Positions 9,015 to 17,177 of a stretch of DNA of 64,000 bases are shown here, piece after piece. Position 1 is the first letter of the stretch. Each line of letters begins with the position of its first letter. The notes beneath the pieces are model-generated. The model ran no database searches, was not told the origin of the DNA, and worked only from the letters and a program-made list of their open reading frames with translations. The stretch comes from Lewinellaceae bacterium (GTDB taxonomy: Bacteria > Bacteroidota > Bacteroidia > Chitinophagales > Saprospiraceae): NCBI GenBank assembly GCA_020636255.1, contig JACJYE010000008.1, positions 310,001 to 374,000 on the forward strand. The letters are read 5' to 3'. The translations under genes and the position numbers were made by a program.

Positions 9015-9785
9015 ATGAGTAGAAGAAGAAGTTTTTTCGAATCCCGAAACCCGGTGATGAAGGATAAAATTTACCAGGAAGCGGCGCACAACGTGCTCGA
9101 TGCAAATATGACACAGGCCGGTATTATCCGGGAGCGCATGACCGTTCAGGGGGCTATCAATAAATCGCTGTTATTGGGAGGCATTATGCTGCTGACAGCG
9201 GCCATCAGCTTTTACAGCCCCAGCCCGCTTTTCATGTGGGGAGGCGCTATCGGCGGCCTCATCGTCGTGGTCATCGCTTCCTTCCGGCCCCAGTACTCCC
9301 CTACCCTGGCGCCTTTGTACGCGGCTTTGGAAGGCCTTTTCGTAGGCGCGATCTCAGCGATCTACGCCCACGCATTCAACGGCATCGTTTTTCAGGCGGT
9401 TACCCTTACCATGGCCGTGTTCTTCCTGATGCTGTTCATTTACAAATCCCGCATCATCAGGGTAACGAGCAAATTCCGCACCGGGGTCATCATGGCAACA
9501 GGTGGTATATTCGTGGTGTACCTCATCACCTGGGTGCTTTCCTTATTCGGCATAAACATGCCCTACCTGCATGAAGGCGGCATAGTCGGCATCGGCATCA
9601 GCCTGCTGATCGTAGGCGTAGCAGCACTGAACCTCCTGCTCGATTTCGACAACTTCGAAAAGGGCGAACAGTATGGCGCGCCAACCTATATGGAATGGTT
9701 TTCCGCCATGGGGCTGCTCATCACATTGGTGTGGCTGTATATCGAGATCCTGCGGCTGATCGCCATATTCTCTTCCAACGACTGA
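9015..9785 (+). CDS. Bax inhibitor-1/YccA family membrane protein
   Basis: A 256-residue polytopic protein of the BI-1/YccA (UPF0005) family with about seven membrane segments: a conserved N-terminal region (YQEAAHNVLDANMTQAG), helices such as LLLGGIMLLTAAISFY, and a C-terminal LNLLLDFDNFEKG. In this family the paired acidic residues of that region form a pH-sensitive di-aspartyl latch in the calcium-leak homologue BsYetJ. It probably sits in the inner membrane; its bacterial role is poorly known. A good promoter lies immediately upstream and the gene appears monocistronic. The start ATG is the first in frame after that promoter. Confidence 0.88.
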   Translation: MSRRRSFFESRNPVMKDKIYQEAAHNVLDANMTQAGIIRERMTVQGAINKSLLLGGIMLLTAAISFYSPSPLFMWGGAIGGLIVVVIASFRPQYSPTLAPLYAALEGLFVGAISAIYAHAFNGIVFQAVTLTMAVFFLMLFIYKSRIIRVTSKFRTGVIMATGGIFVVYLITWVLSLFGINMPYLHEGGIVGIGISLLIVGVAALNLLLDFDNFEKGEQYGAPTYMEWFSAMGLLITLVWLYIEILRLIAIFSSND

Positions 9786-9862
9786 GACACGCTGATCCAT
9801 TTAGCGGCAAATGTAAAAGGCCCTATGGCTTCACGGTTGAGGCCACTCCGAGTTAGGCCACA

Positions 9863-9922
9863 CAAAGACGGCACATAGCTGCACAAACGGATATTCCCCT
9901 GTGTAGCGCTGTGTCGTCTTTG
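9863..9922. repeat. Imperfect palindrome (23-base arms)
   Basis: Left arm 9863-9885 (CAAAGACGGCACATAGC...) pairs with right arm 9900-9922 at 19 of 23 positions, separated by 14 bases. Such CAAAGACG/CGTCTTTG palindromes are common intergenic repeats in Bacteroidota. The rest of the 9786-10382 gap holds the possible small RNA and an AT-rich stretch before radA. Confidence 0.6.
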
Positions 9923-9947
9923 CGTATCTCTGTTTAAAAACAGGGAC

Positions 9948-10105
9948 AAAAAAAAACAGGGTAACCGCGTCGAAACGCAGCACCCTGTATAACCCCAAAA
10001 AACCAAATGAAAACAATCTACATATGAATGCTCTTTATCGAAAGAGTCGATTTCTAGATTAGAATACAGCGCCGGGGGTACCTTTGTTCCCCTCTTCGTG
10101 TCATT
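9948..10105 (-). ncRNA. Possible small RNA with intrinsic terminator, minus strand
   Basis: On the minus strand a perfect -7 box TAACTTTG (10119-10112) is followed by about 155 bases without a credible gene, then a terminator hairpin (CAGGGT/ACCCTG outer stem at 9957-9987, inner GCGT-CGAA-ACGC) and nine T residues (9956-9948). Two further hairpins lie inside (GGGG...CCCC and CTCTTT-CGAT-AAAGAG). No correctly spaced -33 TTG is seen. A 16-codon reading frame starts near 10103 but has no supporting features. It matches no RNA family I recognise; the terminator is more certain than the RNA. Confidence 0.4.
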
Positions 10106-10111
10106 TTAACG

Positions 10112-10119
10112 CAAAGTTA
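10112..10119 (-). promoter_or_regulatory. -7 box TAACTTTG for the possible small RNA
   Basis: An exact TAnnTTTG match on the minus strand in an AT-rich region; the -33 element is not evident. It directs transcription away from radA toward the terminator at 9948-9987. Confidence 0.4.
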
Positions 10120-10382
10120 ACAGATATTTTCAATTAAAGTAATTTAGAAGATTTTTTTTACTGTTAAATTTCCATAACACCTTGTGGAATAACCAATTAC
10201 ACAACATTCCACTATGATGCCGAGGCGCATCTTTTTTTAAATCACCCGATCAAAATAAGACTATTTTCTAAAAACTACAAGCTCTTTTTAAAGTAATTGA
10301 TAGATTGCCGAAATCTTGACAGATTATCATATATACTGATAAAAATACGTCAATTTGACTTAACATCCAAAAGTATACTGGC

Positions 10383-11759
10383 TTGGCTAAAGTTAAAAAA
10401 ATATTCGCCTGTACGAACTGCGGCGCCGTAGCACCTAAATGGGTGGGGAAATGCCCCCATTGCGGCGAATGGAACACTTATGTTGAAGAAGTCATTTCCA
10501 GGGAAATCACGGAAGAAGAAAAGCGGCGCCCCTGGAAAGGCGACGACAAAAAGGCCGGCGCCCGCCCGGTGCCCCTGCCCGAGATCCAGGCGGGTGCGAC
10601 TCAGCGGCTGCTTGCTCCCGATGAGGAGCTGAACAGGGTGCTGGGCGGTGGCATCGTCCCGGGTTCACTGGTGCTGATCGGCGGGCAGCCCGGCATTGGG
10701 AAGTCTACCCTCCTCCTGCAGCTCGCACTTCAGCTGAATACCAAAGTGTTGTACGTTTCCGGCGAAGAGAGCGATGAACAGATCAAAATGCGCGCCGACC
10801 GGATCGGAGAGCAGGCAGATCAATGCTACATTCTCACCGAAACCAATACGACTAAGATCCTGTCGCAGGCCCAGCATCTGGAACCCGGCCTCATCATCAT
10901 CGACTCCATACAAACGCTTTCCAGCCCGCACATCGAATCTATGCCGGGCAGTGTTTCTCAGGTCCGCGAGTGTGCCGGTGAACTACAGCGCTTTGCCAAG
11001 GAAAGCAACATCCCGATATTTCTCATAGGGCACATTACCAAAGAAGGCTCCATTGCCGGCCCCAAATTACTGGAACATATCGTCGATGTAGTCCTGCAGT
11101 TCGAAGGCGACCAGAACTATACCTACCGCATCCTCCGGACGATCAAGAACCGCTTCGGCAGCACCGACGAGCTGGGCATCTACGAGATGCAGGCCAGCGG
11201 CCTGCGGGAAGTGCCCAACCCTTCGGAATTGCTGCTGTCCCAAAAGGACGAAGACCTCAGCGGCAGTGCCGTAGCCGCCACTATCGAAGGCCTTCGGCCC
11301 ATGCTCATCGAAGCGCAGGCGCTGGTAAGCCGCTCTGTTTACTCGGCCCCTCAGCGTTCGGCAACCGGCTTCGACCTGCGGCGGCTGGGCATGTTGCTCG
11401 CCGTTCTGGAGAAACGCGCCGGGCTGCCTTTTTTTCAGAACGACGTCTATCTGAACATCGCCGGCGGCATCCGCGTCGATGACCCGGCCATCGACCTGGC
11501 GATCGTCAGCGCACTGATCTCTTCTCTGCAGGATGTCGCCGTGCCCACCAACATCTGCTTCGCCGCAGAAGTCGGCCTGTCGGGCGAGATCCGCGCTGTC
11601 AACCGCATCGAGCAACGCATCCAGGAGGCCAACCGGCTGGGGTTCAGGGAGATCTACACCTCGAAATACAACGTCAAAGGCCTGGACCCCGGGCGGTATG
11701 ACATTCGTATCCGCGCTGTTGGCAAGATCGAGGAGTTGTTCGAAGCTTTGTTCACCTGA
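10383..11759 (+). CDS. radA: DNA repair protein RadA
   Basis: A 458-residue RadA (Sms) orthologue, a RecA-like ATPase helicase that promotes branch migration during recombinational repair. In order: an N-terminal C4 zinc finger (CTNC...CPHC, residues 10-27), Walker A GGQPGIGKSTLL near 100, the RadA signature KNRFGSTDELGIYEM near 255, and a C-terminal Lon-protease-like domain (DLAIVSALISSLQDV). Length is typical. The start is TTG at 10383, since the zinc finger begins seven codons later and no ATG fits. It is convergent with the SDR gene, with 10 bases between the stops. Confidence 0.95.
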   Translation: MAKVKKIFACTNCGAVAPKWVGKCPHCGEWNTYVEEVISREITEEEKRRPWKGDDKKAGARPVPLPEIQAGATQRLLAPDEELNRVLGGGIVPGSLVLIGGQPGIGKSTLLLQLALQLNTKVLYVSGEESDEQIKMRADRIGEQADQCYILTETNTTKILSQAQHLEPGLIIIDSIQTLSSPHIESMPGSVSQVRECAGELQRFAKESNIPIFLIGHITKEGSIAGPKLLEHIVDVVLQFEGDQNYTYRILRTIKNRFGSTDELGIYEMQASGLREVPNPSELLLSQKDEDLSGSAVAATIEGLRPMLIEAQALVSRSVYSAPQRSATGFDLRRLGMLLAVLEKRAGLPFFQNDVYLNIAGGIRVDDPAIDLAIVSALISSLQDVAVPTNICFAAEVGLSGEIRAVNRIEQRIQEANRLGFREIYTSKYNVKGLDPGRYDIRIRAVGKIEELFEALFT

Positions 11760-11769
11760 ATATAACTGA

Positions 11770-12753
11770 TCAGAGGCGCCCTTCTGCCCGGAACCAGTCG
11801 ATAGCGTCGTTGACGGCCTCGCGTACAGGTGTCTGCGGAAGCCCCAGTTCTTCTACCGCTTTCCTGCCGGAGTAGTAATTACCCAGGCAGGCCATCCGCC
11901 CTGTGACGTGGTTGATCCAGGCCGGCCGGCCCGTAAGCTTCCCGAAAAGGCTTCCCAAAACCCCCACGCCCCTGGCCAGAATGCCTGGCACGGGAAGCTG
12001 CAGGGGCTTGCGGCCCGCTACTTCGTTGAGCAGGTTGTAGAAAGACCGGTAGCTCAGGTTTTCGCCGGCCAACAGGTAACACTCGCCGGGCAGGCCGCGC
12101 TCCAGGGCCTGGCAGACCCCGATGGCAGCGTCCCTTACATGGATAAAGTTCTTGCCGCCGGGAGGTATCCATTGGACCCTGGCCTTGAGCCCCTGCAACA
12201 GCAGCCTGCCAGAACTGGGTTTCAGGTCGAGGGGGCCGAGCATAAAGGTAGGGTTAACGACCACTGCCGGCAGCCCATGTTGTTCTACCTGTTCGAGGAC
12301 ATACTGCTGCGCCAGGTATTTGCTGTTCACATAACCGGAATGGTAGTGAAAAAGGCGAAATTCGCTGAGCTCGGTGCCGGGTTGTTCCATCGTACCGTGC
12401 CCAAAGGTATTGGCGGTGCTGACGTAGACGAAACGGCGGATACCGGCAGCCTTCGCTGCCCGGGCCAGCTGTATGGCCCCGTTTACATTGGCTGCTTCGA
12501 AATGGCGAAAGGCGGTAGGCCATTGTGCCGTGCATGAAGCGGCATGGATCACGCCATCACAACCATTTACGGCGCCGCTGAGGCTCGCTTCCTCTTCCAG
12601 GCAGCCGTAATGCACTTCGAAAGGCAGGCCTTCCACCCCTTTCAGCGAGCTGCCGGGCCGTACCAGCAGGCGTAATGCATGGCCCCTCCTGACGAGCTCA
12701 TGGGCGACATTGCACCCCAGCAACCCGGATGCTCCGGTGAGTAGGATCTTCAT
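11770..12753 (-). CDS. NAD-dependent epimerase/dehydratase (extended SDR)
   Basis: A 327-residue extended short-chain dehydrogenase/reductase. The Rossmann motif TGASGLLG lies at residues 6-13, and the active-site YxxxK is in GYVNSKYLAQQ, preceded by the YVSTANTFG strand. It most resembles dihydroflavonol-4-reductase-like or sterol dehydrogenase-like reductases acting on a hydroxyl/keto group; the substrate cannot be told. It is last in a minus-strand run after the DUF2062-SDR and START genes (gaps of 12 and 34 bases), so co-transcription and a shared lipid or polyketide-like pathway are plausible but inferred. Confidence 0.85.
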   Translation of the reverse strand: MKILLTGASGLLGCNVAHELVRRGHALRLLVRPGSSLKGVEGLPFEVHYGCLEEEASLSGAVNGCDGVIHAASCTAQWPTAFRHFEAANVNGAIQLARAAKAAGIRRFVYVSTANTFGHGTMEQPGTELSEFRLFHYHSGYVNSKYLAQQYVLEQVEQHGLPAVVVNPTFMLGPLDLKPSSGRLLLQGLKARVQWIPPGGKNFIHVRDAAIGVCQALERGLPGECYLLAGENLSYRSFYNLLNEVAGRKPLQLPVPGILARGVGVLGSLFGKLTGRPAWINHVTGRMACLGNYYSGRKAVEELGLPQTPVREAVNDAIDWFRAEGRL

Positions 12754-12765
12754 GTAATACAGTAT

Positions 12766-14112
12766 TTAAGCGCTCGTTAGAGCCTGATTGGTGAAAACAG
12801 GCGACTCTTCTGACAGCTCCGCGCGCCTGCCGGACTTCTCATCTGCGTGAAGCTCGCGGCGGATAGCCCGAGACACCAGGCGGATGCTCCACGATGTGGG
12901 CAGGGCCTTCATCAACAACCAGTTCAGCTTGTTGCCCCAGCCGGGTATGATAGCCGCCTTACCTGCCAGGGTGCCGGCAATAGCTGCAGTGGCGATCTCC
13001 CGGGCCGGCAGCAGGCTGAGGCTTGCCAAAGCCCCCTGCTCGATGATCCGGCGCGAAGAGCTGAAATTCGTCAGGATAGGGCCAGGATGAACCACGCTGA
13101 CGGAAACCGGCGTATGGCGCAGCTCCTCCCGCAAGGCCCGCGAAAAGGCATATACGAATGCTTTGCTGGCCGGATAGACGGTTTTGTAGGCTATGGGGCT
13201 AAAGGCTGCCATACTTGATACATTGAGGATGTAACTATGGCGATGGCGCATCAACTCGGGTAGCATCAGCCGGGTGAGCAACACTGTGGCGCGCACATTG
13301 AGTTGCAGGAGCCGGTCGATATACAAAGGCGAAACCGCTTTCATTTCGGCTGTTCCTCCCATTCCCGCATTGTTCACCAGCCAGTTCACCGGGTAGCGGC
13401 CCCGCAACTCGCGCACCAGCTTCTCTATAGCGCCCGGGGCAGTGAGGTCCATTTCAAAAACTGCTATTTCAACCCCGAATTGCCGGCGGGCCTGCCTGGC
13501 CAGCTGATCCAGGTTGCGCCCGGGCAATGCGACGAGGATGAGGTTGGCCCCCCGGCGGGCCAGCTCCAGCGCCAGCTCCTTGCCCAGGCCGGCGCTGGCG
13601 CCCGTGATCAAAGCATAAGGGCTTCGTTCCTCCTTCCCTACCCTTTCCTCCTGAGGCTGCAGCAAATTGTAACTGAACCGGTACAGCATCAGCGCCCCCG
13701 GCGCCCCCAGCAGCAACCCCCCGGTGAGCAGGGCCATAAAGGTGTCCCGGTTTCCCCAGAAAGCGTGGATAACCGCTCCGAGCGAGAGGCTCTCCGGCAT
13801 CGAAAAGCCTGCTTCCGTACCCAACAACTGTTGCCCGGCAAAATAAGCGGCCGAATAGAACAGCGGCCCTGTCAATGCATTGATGTGGTACACTCCGATC
13901 ACGGCCGCTGCCCGGTTCCATTTCAGCAGGCTGGCCAAAAGCAGGGCTATCCACACCTTCAGGCCTACAAAAGGCGTAGTGCCCAGAAAAAAGCCCAGGG
14001 CATAAGCCCCGGCAACCTTGCGGGGATGGGCCCTGATGGAAGTAAGTTTGGCAACCAGGCGGCGCCTGGCGCCGGGTAAGATCTTTTTATAATACATAAA
14101 TATCGTTTGCAA
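12766..14112 (-). CDS. Fusion protein: N-terminal DUF2062 membrane domain plus short-chain dehydrogenase
   Basis: A 448-residue two-domain protein. Residues ~10-150 match DUF2062 (HPRKVAGAYALGFFLGTTPF, then two or three hydrophobic helices). Residues ~165-430 are a classical SDR with TGASAGLG, the strand LVNNAGMGG, active Ser in LNVSSMAAFSP and YPASK. DUF2062 proteins are short membrane proteins often found near lipid or lipopolysaccharide genes. The fusion suggests an SDR tethered to the inner membrane, perhaps reducing a lipid substrate; that is inference. The start ATG is at 14112, with an alternative at Met6 (14097). It sits between the START-domain gene and the extended SDR on the same strand. 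Confidence 0.85.
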   Translation of the reverse strand: MQTIFMYYKKILPGARRRLVAKLTSIRAHPRKVAGAYALGFFLGTTPFVGLKVWIALLLASLLKWNRAAAVIGVYHINALTGPLFYSAAYFAGQQLLGTEAGFSMPESLSLGAVIHAFWGNRDTFMALLTGGLLLGAPGALMLYRFSYNLLQPQEERVGKEERSPYALITGASAGLGKELALELARRGANLILVALPGRNLDQLARQARRQFGVEIAVFEMDLTAPGAIEKLVRELRGRYPVNWLVNNAGMGGTAEMKAVSPLYIDRLLQLNVRATVLLTRLMLPELMRHRHSYILNVSSMAAFSPIAYKTVYPASKAFVYAFSRALREELRHTPVSVSVVHPGPILTNFSSSRRIIEQGALASLSLLPAREIATAAIAGTLAGKAAIIPGWGNKLNWLLMKALPTSWSIRLVSRAIRRELHADEKSGRRAELSEESPVFTNQALTSA

Positions 14113-14146
14113 ATTGTTAGGTTATAACCTGAGCGCTTGTTCGGAT

Positions 14147-14782
14147 TCACAATTGCCCCAGAAAAGCATTCATGGTGTCCAGCAGGTTGCCCTGGACGAT
14201 GGGGTCGGTGATCCAGCGGGGCAAGCTTGGGCGCTCCGTCGTTATAACCGTATAGGACACTTTGGACCTCCCCCCTGCTACAGGCTCCAGCAGCCAGGCT
14301 CCGGAGACTCCGGCCATGCGCTTCACGCCCCGCCTGGGCGGCGCTTTGCTATCGGAAGCCGACCGGAAACCGAGCTTAGCACTGCCGCCGTTTTTATGCA
14401 GCTCATATCGCAACAGGCAGTCCTGGTCGCTCACCGGCCATGGCAGGTCGTAGCGCACATAGGCCAGCCAGCCGTCATCGTTGTCTTCCAGTATCCTGCA
14501 GGCGCCGGCATGGCGCATCCAGGCCAGCGCTTTTGACTCATCGCGTAGTAGCTCCAGCAAGGCCTGAGGGCTTGCCGGCGCTATAAATTCGGCTTTTAGT
14601 TCGCGGGCCTGGCGCCCGGGTTCCACCTCCAGCCAGCGCTCGTACAAGGCGACCTGGCCTTGCTTTTTCACCAGCTCATAACCGGTGGTTCCAGCCCGGG
14701 GAGGCGCATCAGGGGCAATAGGCAGTTCACGCGCGGGCAGGGCCAGGCCTGCCAGCGACAAGGCAATGATCAGGGTCTTCAT
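14147..14782 (-). CDS. START domain-like lipid-binding protein, exported
   Basis: A 211-residue protein with a signal peptide (MKTLIIALSLAGLALPA) followed by a START/polyketide-cyclase-like domain: LVKKQGQVALYERWLEV, ALAWMRHAGACRILED, YVRYDLPWPVSDQDCLLRY and a C-terminal helix. START domains bind a lipid or other hydrophobic ligand in a deep pocket. The ATG at 14782 is chosen over the frame's earlier start (14818) because the signal peptide begins there. It is first in a minus-strand run with the DUF2062-SDR fusion and the extended SDR, which suggests lipid handling in the envelope. The ligand is unknown. Confidence 0.78.
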   Translation of the reverse strand: MKTLIIALSLAGLALPARELPIAPDAPPRAGTTGYELVKKQGQVALYERWLEVEPGRQARELKAEFIAPASPQALLELLRDESKALAWMRHAGACRILEDNDDGWLAYVRYDLPWPVSDQDCLLRYELHKNGGSAKLGFRSASDSKAPPRRGVKRMAGVSGAWLLEPVAGGRSKVSYTVITTERPSLPRWITDPIVQGNLLDTMNAFLGQL

Positions 14783-14918
14783 CTGTTCCGATTTTGTTGA
14801 TGATACCCGAACGGGCATGCCAATGGCCAGCCCTGCCGGGTGATGTAATACAAGGGGTTTGTCTTACTGAAAGACGGACTTTTTGAGAAGTGCGAAAAAA
14901 GAAGTAAAAAACCGGCGG

Positions 14919-14937
14919 CTTATTTTTTGAACACTTA
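14919..14937 (-). repeat. Dispersed 18-base motif, copy 2
   Basis: On the minus strand it reads TAAGTGTTCAAAAAATAAG, matching the copies at 29730 and 62560 over GTGTTCAAAAAA. It lies in the 271-base gap between the START gene and the DCC gene, which otherwise holds nothing recognisable. Confidence 0.55.
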
Positions 14938-15053
14938 CATAGTATGTATAGGATGCATTTTACCCCAGCGTTCCCCTATAGGTTGGAACTTTTTTGTACA
15001 AAACGGCGGGCTCCATTTCTGAACTGGCAGTGGAATTCCCGTGTTCTAGAATC

Positions 15054-15464
15054 ATGAACGACCTGACGGCCCATCCCATTCTGCTATTCGACGGCGTCTG
15101 CAACCTGTGCAACAGCAGCGTACAGTTTATCATCAGGCGAGACCCTGCGGGGGTGTTCCGCTTTGCATCGCTGCAATCGGAAACCGCCAGGGAAATGCTG
15201 GCCGGCAGCGATAAAAAAATCCAGGCCCTTAGTACGGTTATCTTGTATGAGCATGGAAAATGGCGCCTGAAATCGGATGCAGCCCTGCATATCGTACGGC
15301 GCCTGCCGGGGTTGTGGCCCCTGTTATACGTTTTTATCCTCATTCCCCGCCCCTTACGCGATGCTGTTTACGACTGGGTTGCGCGCAACCGCTACCGGTG
15401 GTTCGGCAAAAAAGAACAGTGCATGATACCCAGGCCCGAGTGGCGCGGCAGGTTTATCGGGTAA
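15054..15464 (+). CDS. DCC family thiol-disulfide oxidoreductase (DUF393)
   Basis: A 136-residue protein of the DUF393 (YuxK/DCC) family, named after the N-terminal DxxCxxC motif, here DGVCNLCNSSVQF at residues 12-24. FRFASLQSE, GKWRLKSDAALHIVRRLP and the terminal YRWFGKKEQC are also typical. The family is thought to have a thioredoxin-like redox role; substrates are not known. The ATG at 15054 gives the usual length, and the open frame before it (from 14994) shows no conservation. It stands just upstream of the ECF sigma gene (89-base gap) with no sign of a shared transcript. Confidence 0.88.
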   Translation: MNDLTAHPILLFDGVCNLCNSSVQFIIRRDPAGVFRFASLQSETAREMLAGSDKKIQALSTVILYEHGKWRLKSDAALHIVRRLPGLWPLLYVFILIPRPLRDAVYDWVARNRYRWFGKKEQCMIPRPEWRGRFIG

Positions 15465-15553
15465 CCTCCCGCCTGTTCATCACATAATAATGTCAGGAAA
15501 AACGCCGGCTACGCCCACCAAAATAGCTTTATCTTGCATCAAGGAATAATAGA

Positions 15554-16135
15554 ATGAAAGTGATCAACCGGAAAAAACTGCCCGTGACGGAACAAGAGCT
15601 CCTAGAAGCCTGCAAAAATGACGACCGGCTTGCGCAGCGCTTGTTGTATGACCGTTATTCTCCGGACATGTTCGGCCTGTGCCTGCGTTATGTCAAAAAC
15701 CGGGAAGATGCGGAAGATGTCCTTGTCGAGGCTTTTTTCAAGGTGTTCGACAATATCGGGCAGTACATGGGCCTGGGCAGCTTTGAGGGCTGGATACGCC
15801 GCATCGTCGTCAATGAAGCCCTGATGTTTCTCCGCCGCCGCCACAATTTCAATATGACAGTAGAGATCAGTGAATCGGCGCCTCCGTCCAGCCAGCCGCG
15901 CATCGTGGATGAATTGTCGGCCCAGGACATCCTCGGGCTGCTGGGGCAATTGCCAACCGGTTATCGCACGGTCTTCAACCTGTACGTACTGGAAGGCTAC
16001 AAACACAGGGAGATCGCCGATATGCTGGGTATCAGCATCAACACATCGAAATCGCAGCTCATCCTCGCCAAAAAACGCCTGCAGGAACTGCTGGAGCAGG
16101 CCGGTTACCAGGGCTTTGAAGAGTCAGCTATTTGA
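15554..16135 (+). CDS. RNA polymerase ECF-type sigma-70 factor
   Basis: A 193-residue ECF sigma factor. Region 2 covers about 20-95 (LLYDRYSPDMFGLCLRYV, EDAEDVLVEAFFKVFDNI, SFEGWIRRIVVNEAL). Region 4 covers about 125-180 (LGQLPTGYRTVFNLYVLEG, HREIADMLGISINTSKSQL). It lacks regions 1.1 and 3. It recruits RNA polymerase to a small regulon that cannot be identified here. The next gene encodes a single-pass membrane protein that may be its anti-sigma partner. A TTG-initiated form of that gene would overlap this stop by four bases (TTGA), so the pair is almost certainly one transcript. Confidence 0.92.
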   Translation: MKVINRKKLPVTEQELLEACKNDDRLAQRLLYDRYSPDMFGLCLRYVKNREDAEDVLVEAFFKVFDNIGQYMGLGSFEGWIRRIVVNEALMFLRRRHNFNMTVEISESAPPSSQPRIVDELSAQDILGLLGQLPTGYRTVFNLYVLEGYKHREIADMLGISINTSKSQLILAKKRLQELLEQAGYQGFEESAI

Positions 16136-16206
16136 GGAGGGGAAACGGCGAAGCACAAAACGAGGGAGCACTGGAACTAAAGAGCAATCTCAAATTCATA
16201 GCCAAA

Positions 16207-17037
16207 ATGACACATAAAAAAGACCTTTTCCAACTGTTCAGAGATAATGAGCACAAGTTGCGGGAAGCACCTTCGGCCCGCAGCTGGCAGCGGCTGGAGC
16301 AGCGGCTCGACGGCAGGCGGGGCAGGCGCCATTTCCGCTTCAGCCGCAGCCTGAGCATGGTAGCCGCCGTGCTGGCCCTGGCCGTGCTCGTCAGCCTGAT
16401 CTCACTGCTTGCGGGTGGCAACGAAAACCGCTTCCTGGCATCTAACGGCAGGGCTATACCTGTTGGCCTGGAAGACCTGCGCCAAACCGATGCAGACCCT
16501 CTTGACCTCCAAACCGTTAAGATCGCCCAACAGGCCCAGCAACAGCTCCGGCGCCCCATTTCGGAAGGGACGCCCAGCCAGAAACTCGTGCTGGCAAACC
16601 AGAGCCCCTCTTCCTCAAAAGCCGCCATCGAAACCTTCCGATGGCTGGTAGGGCAATGGTCGTCCACCTACCAGGGTAAAACGGCCACTGTGATCTGGCA
16701 GCAGATCAACGACGCCAGTTATGCCGCTACCGCTACTCCCGAAGGCCAGGAACAGCCTTCCGAACAGATGAGTATCTACCAGGATGGCAAGCAGTTGTTC
16801 TTTAGCTTCGGAGCTGGTACATCAGAAAGCGCGGCCGGCAGGTACGCCCTCGTATCCCTCAACGGCGAAGAAGCCGTGTTCGAAAATGCAGCCGCCGGGT
16901 TCCCCCGGCAGGTCGTTTTTAGCAGGACGGGCAACGACGAGCTGCGCATTATCTACCAGGGGCTGCCTCCCGGGCAGGAAACAGGGCAAACGCCACGCCC
17001 CCTCGTGCGCCAGCTCCGGCGCCTGAGGCTACAGTGA
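16207..17037 (+). CDS. Putative membrane-anchored anti-sigma-like protein with DUF6265-like C-terminal domain
   Basis: A 276-residue single-pass protein. The cytoplasmic N-terminus (LFQLFRDNEHKLREAPS, SWQRLEQRL) resembles the start of Bacteroidota anti-sigma proteins. A transmembrane segment lies at about 52-75 (MVAAVLALAVLVSLISLLAGG). After a linker, the C-terminal ~130 residues (RWLVGQWSSTYQGKTATVIW, FSRTGNDELRII) look like the DUF6265 lipocalin-like domain. I infer it binds and senses for the adjacent ECF sigma; no classical zinc-binding anti-sigma motif is present. The ATG at 16207 is favoured; a TTG at 16132, overlapping the sigma stop, would add 25 residues of poor quality. Confidence 0.65.
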   Translation: MTHKKDLFQLFRDNEHKLREAPSARSWQRLEQRLDGRRGRRHFRFSRSLSMVAAVLALAVLVSLISLLAGGNENRFLASNGRAIPVGLEDLRQTDADPLDLQTVKIAQQAQQQLRRPISEGTPSQKLVLANQSPSSSKAAIETFRWLVGQWSSTYQGKTATVIWQQINDASYAATATPEGQEQPSEQMSIYQDGKQLFFSFGAGTSESAAGRYALVSLNGEEAVFENAAAGFPRQVVFSRTGNDELRIIYQGLPPGQETGQTPRPLVRQLRRLRLQ

Positions 17038-17070
17038 GCGCGATACGGGCAGCCAATTTTCCGCTATACC

Positions 17071-17101
17071 TTGAAGCATATTAAGAATCGGTGTAACTTT
17101 G
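17071..17101 (+). promoter_or_regulatory. Bacteroidota-type promoter for the SWIM gene
   Basis: TTG at 17071-17073, 20 bases, then TAACTTTG at 17094-17101: an exact match to TTG-N20-TAnnTTTG. The predicted transcript starts near 17108 with a leader of about 70 bases before the ATG at 17178. Confidence 0.65.
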
Positions 17102-17177
17102 AAACTTTGCCCCGAACAGGCCCGTTTTTCTACATATCCTGTAAAAAGAGCAAAAAGGACGGGTATAAGCGGAAGTT

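Noticed and set aside
10053..10103. A 16-codon leader-peptide-like frame in the minus-strand RNA near radA
   Set aside because: No biosynthetic gene follows it on that strand and there is no run of a regulatory amino acid, so attenuation is not supported.
16132..16206. TTG start overlapping the sigma-factor stop for the anti-sigma-like gene
   Set aside because: The extra 25 residues are not protein-like at the N-terminus; the ATG at 16207 fits better, though coupling cannot be excluded.
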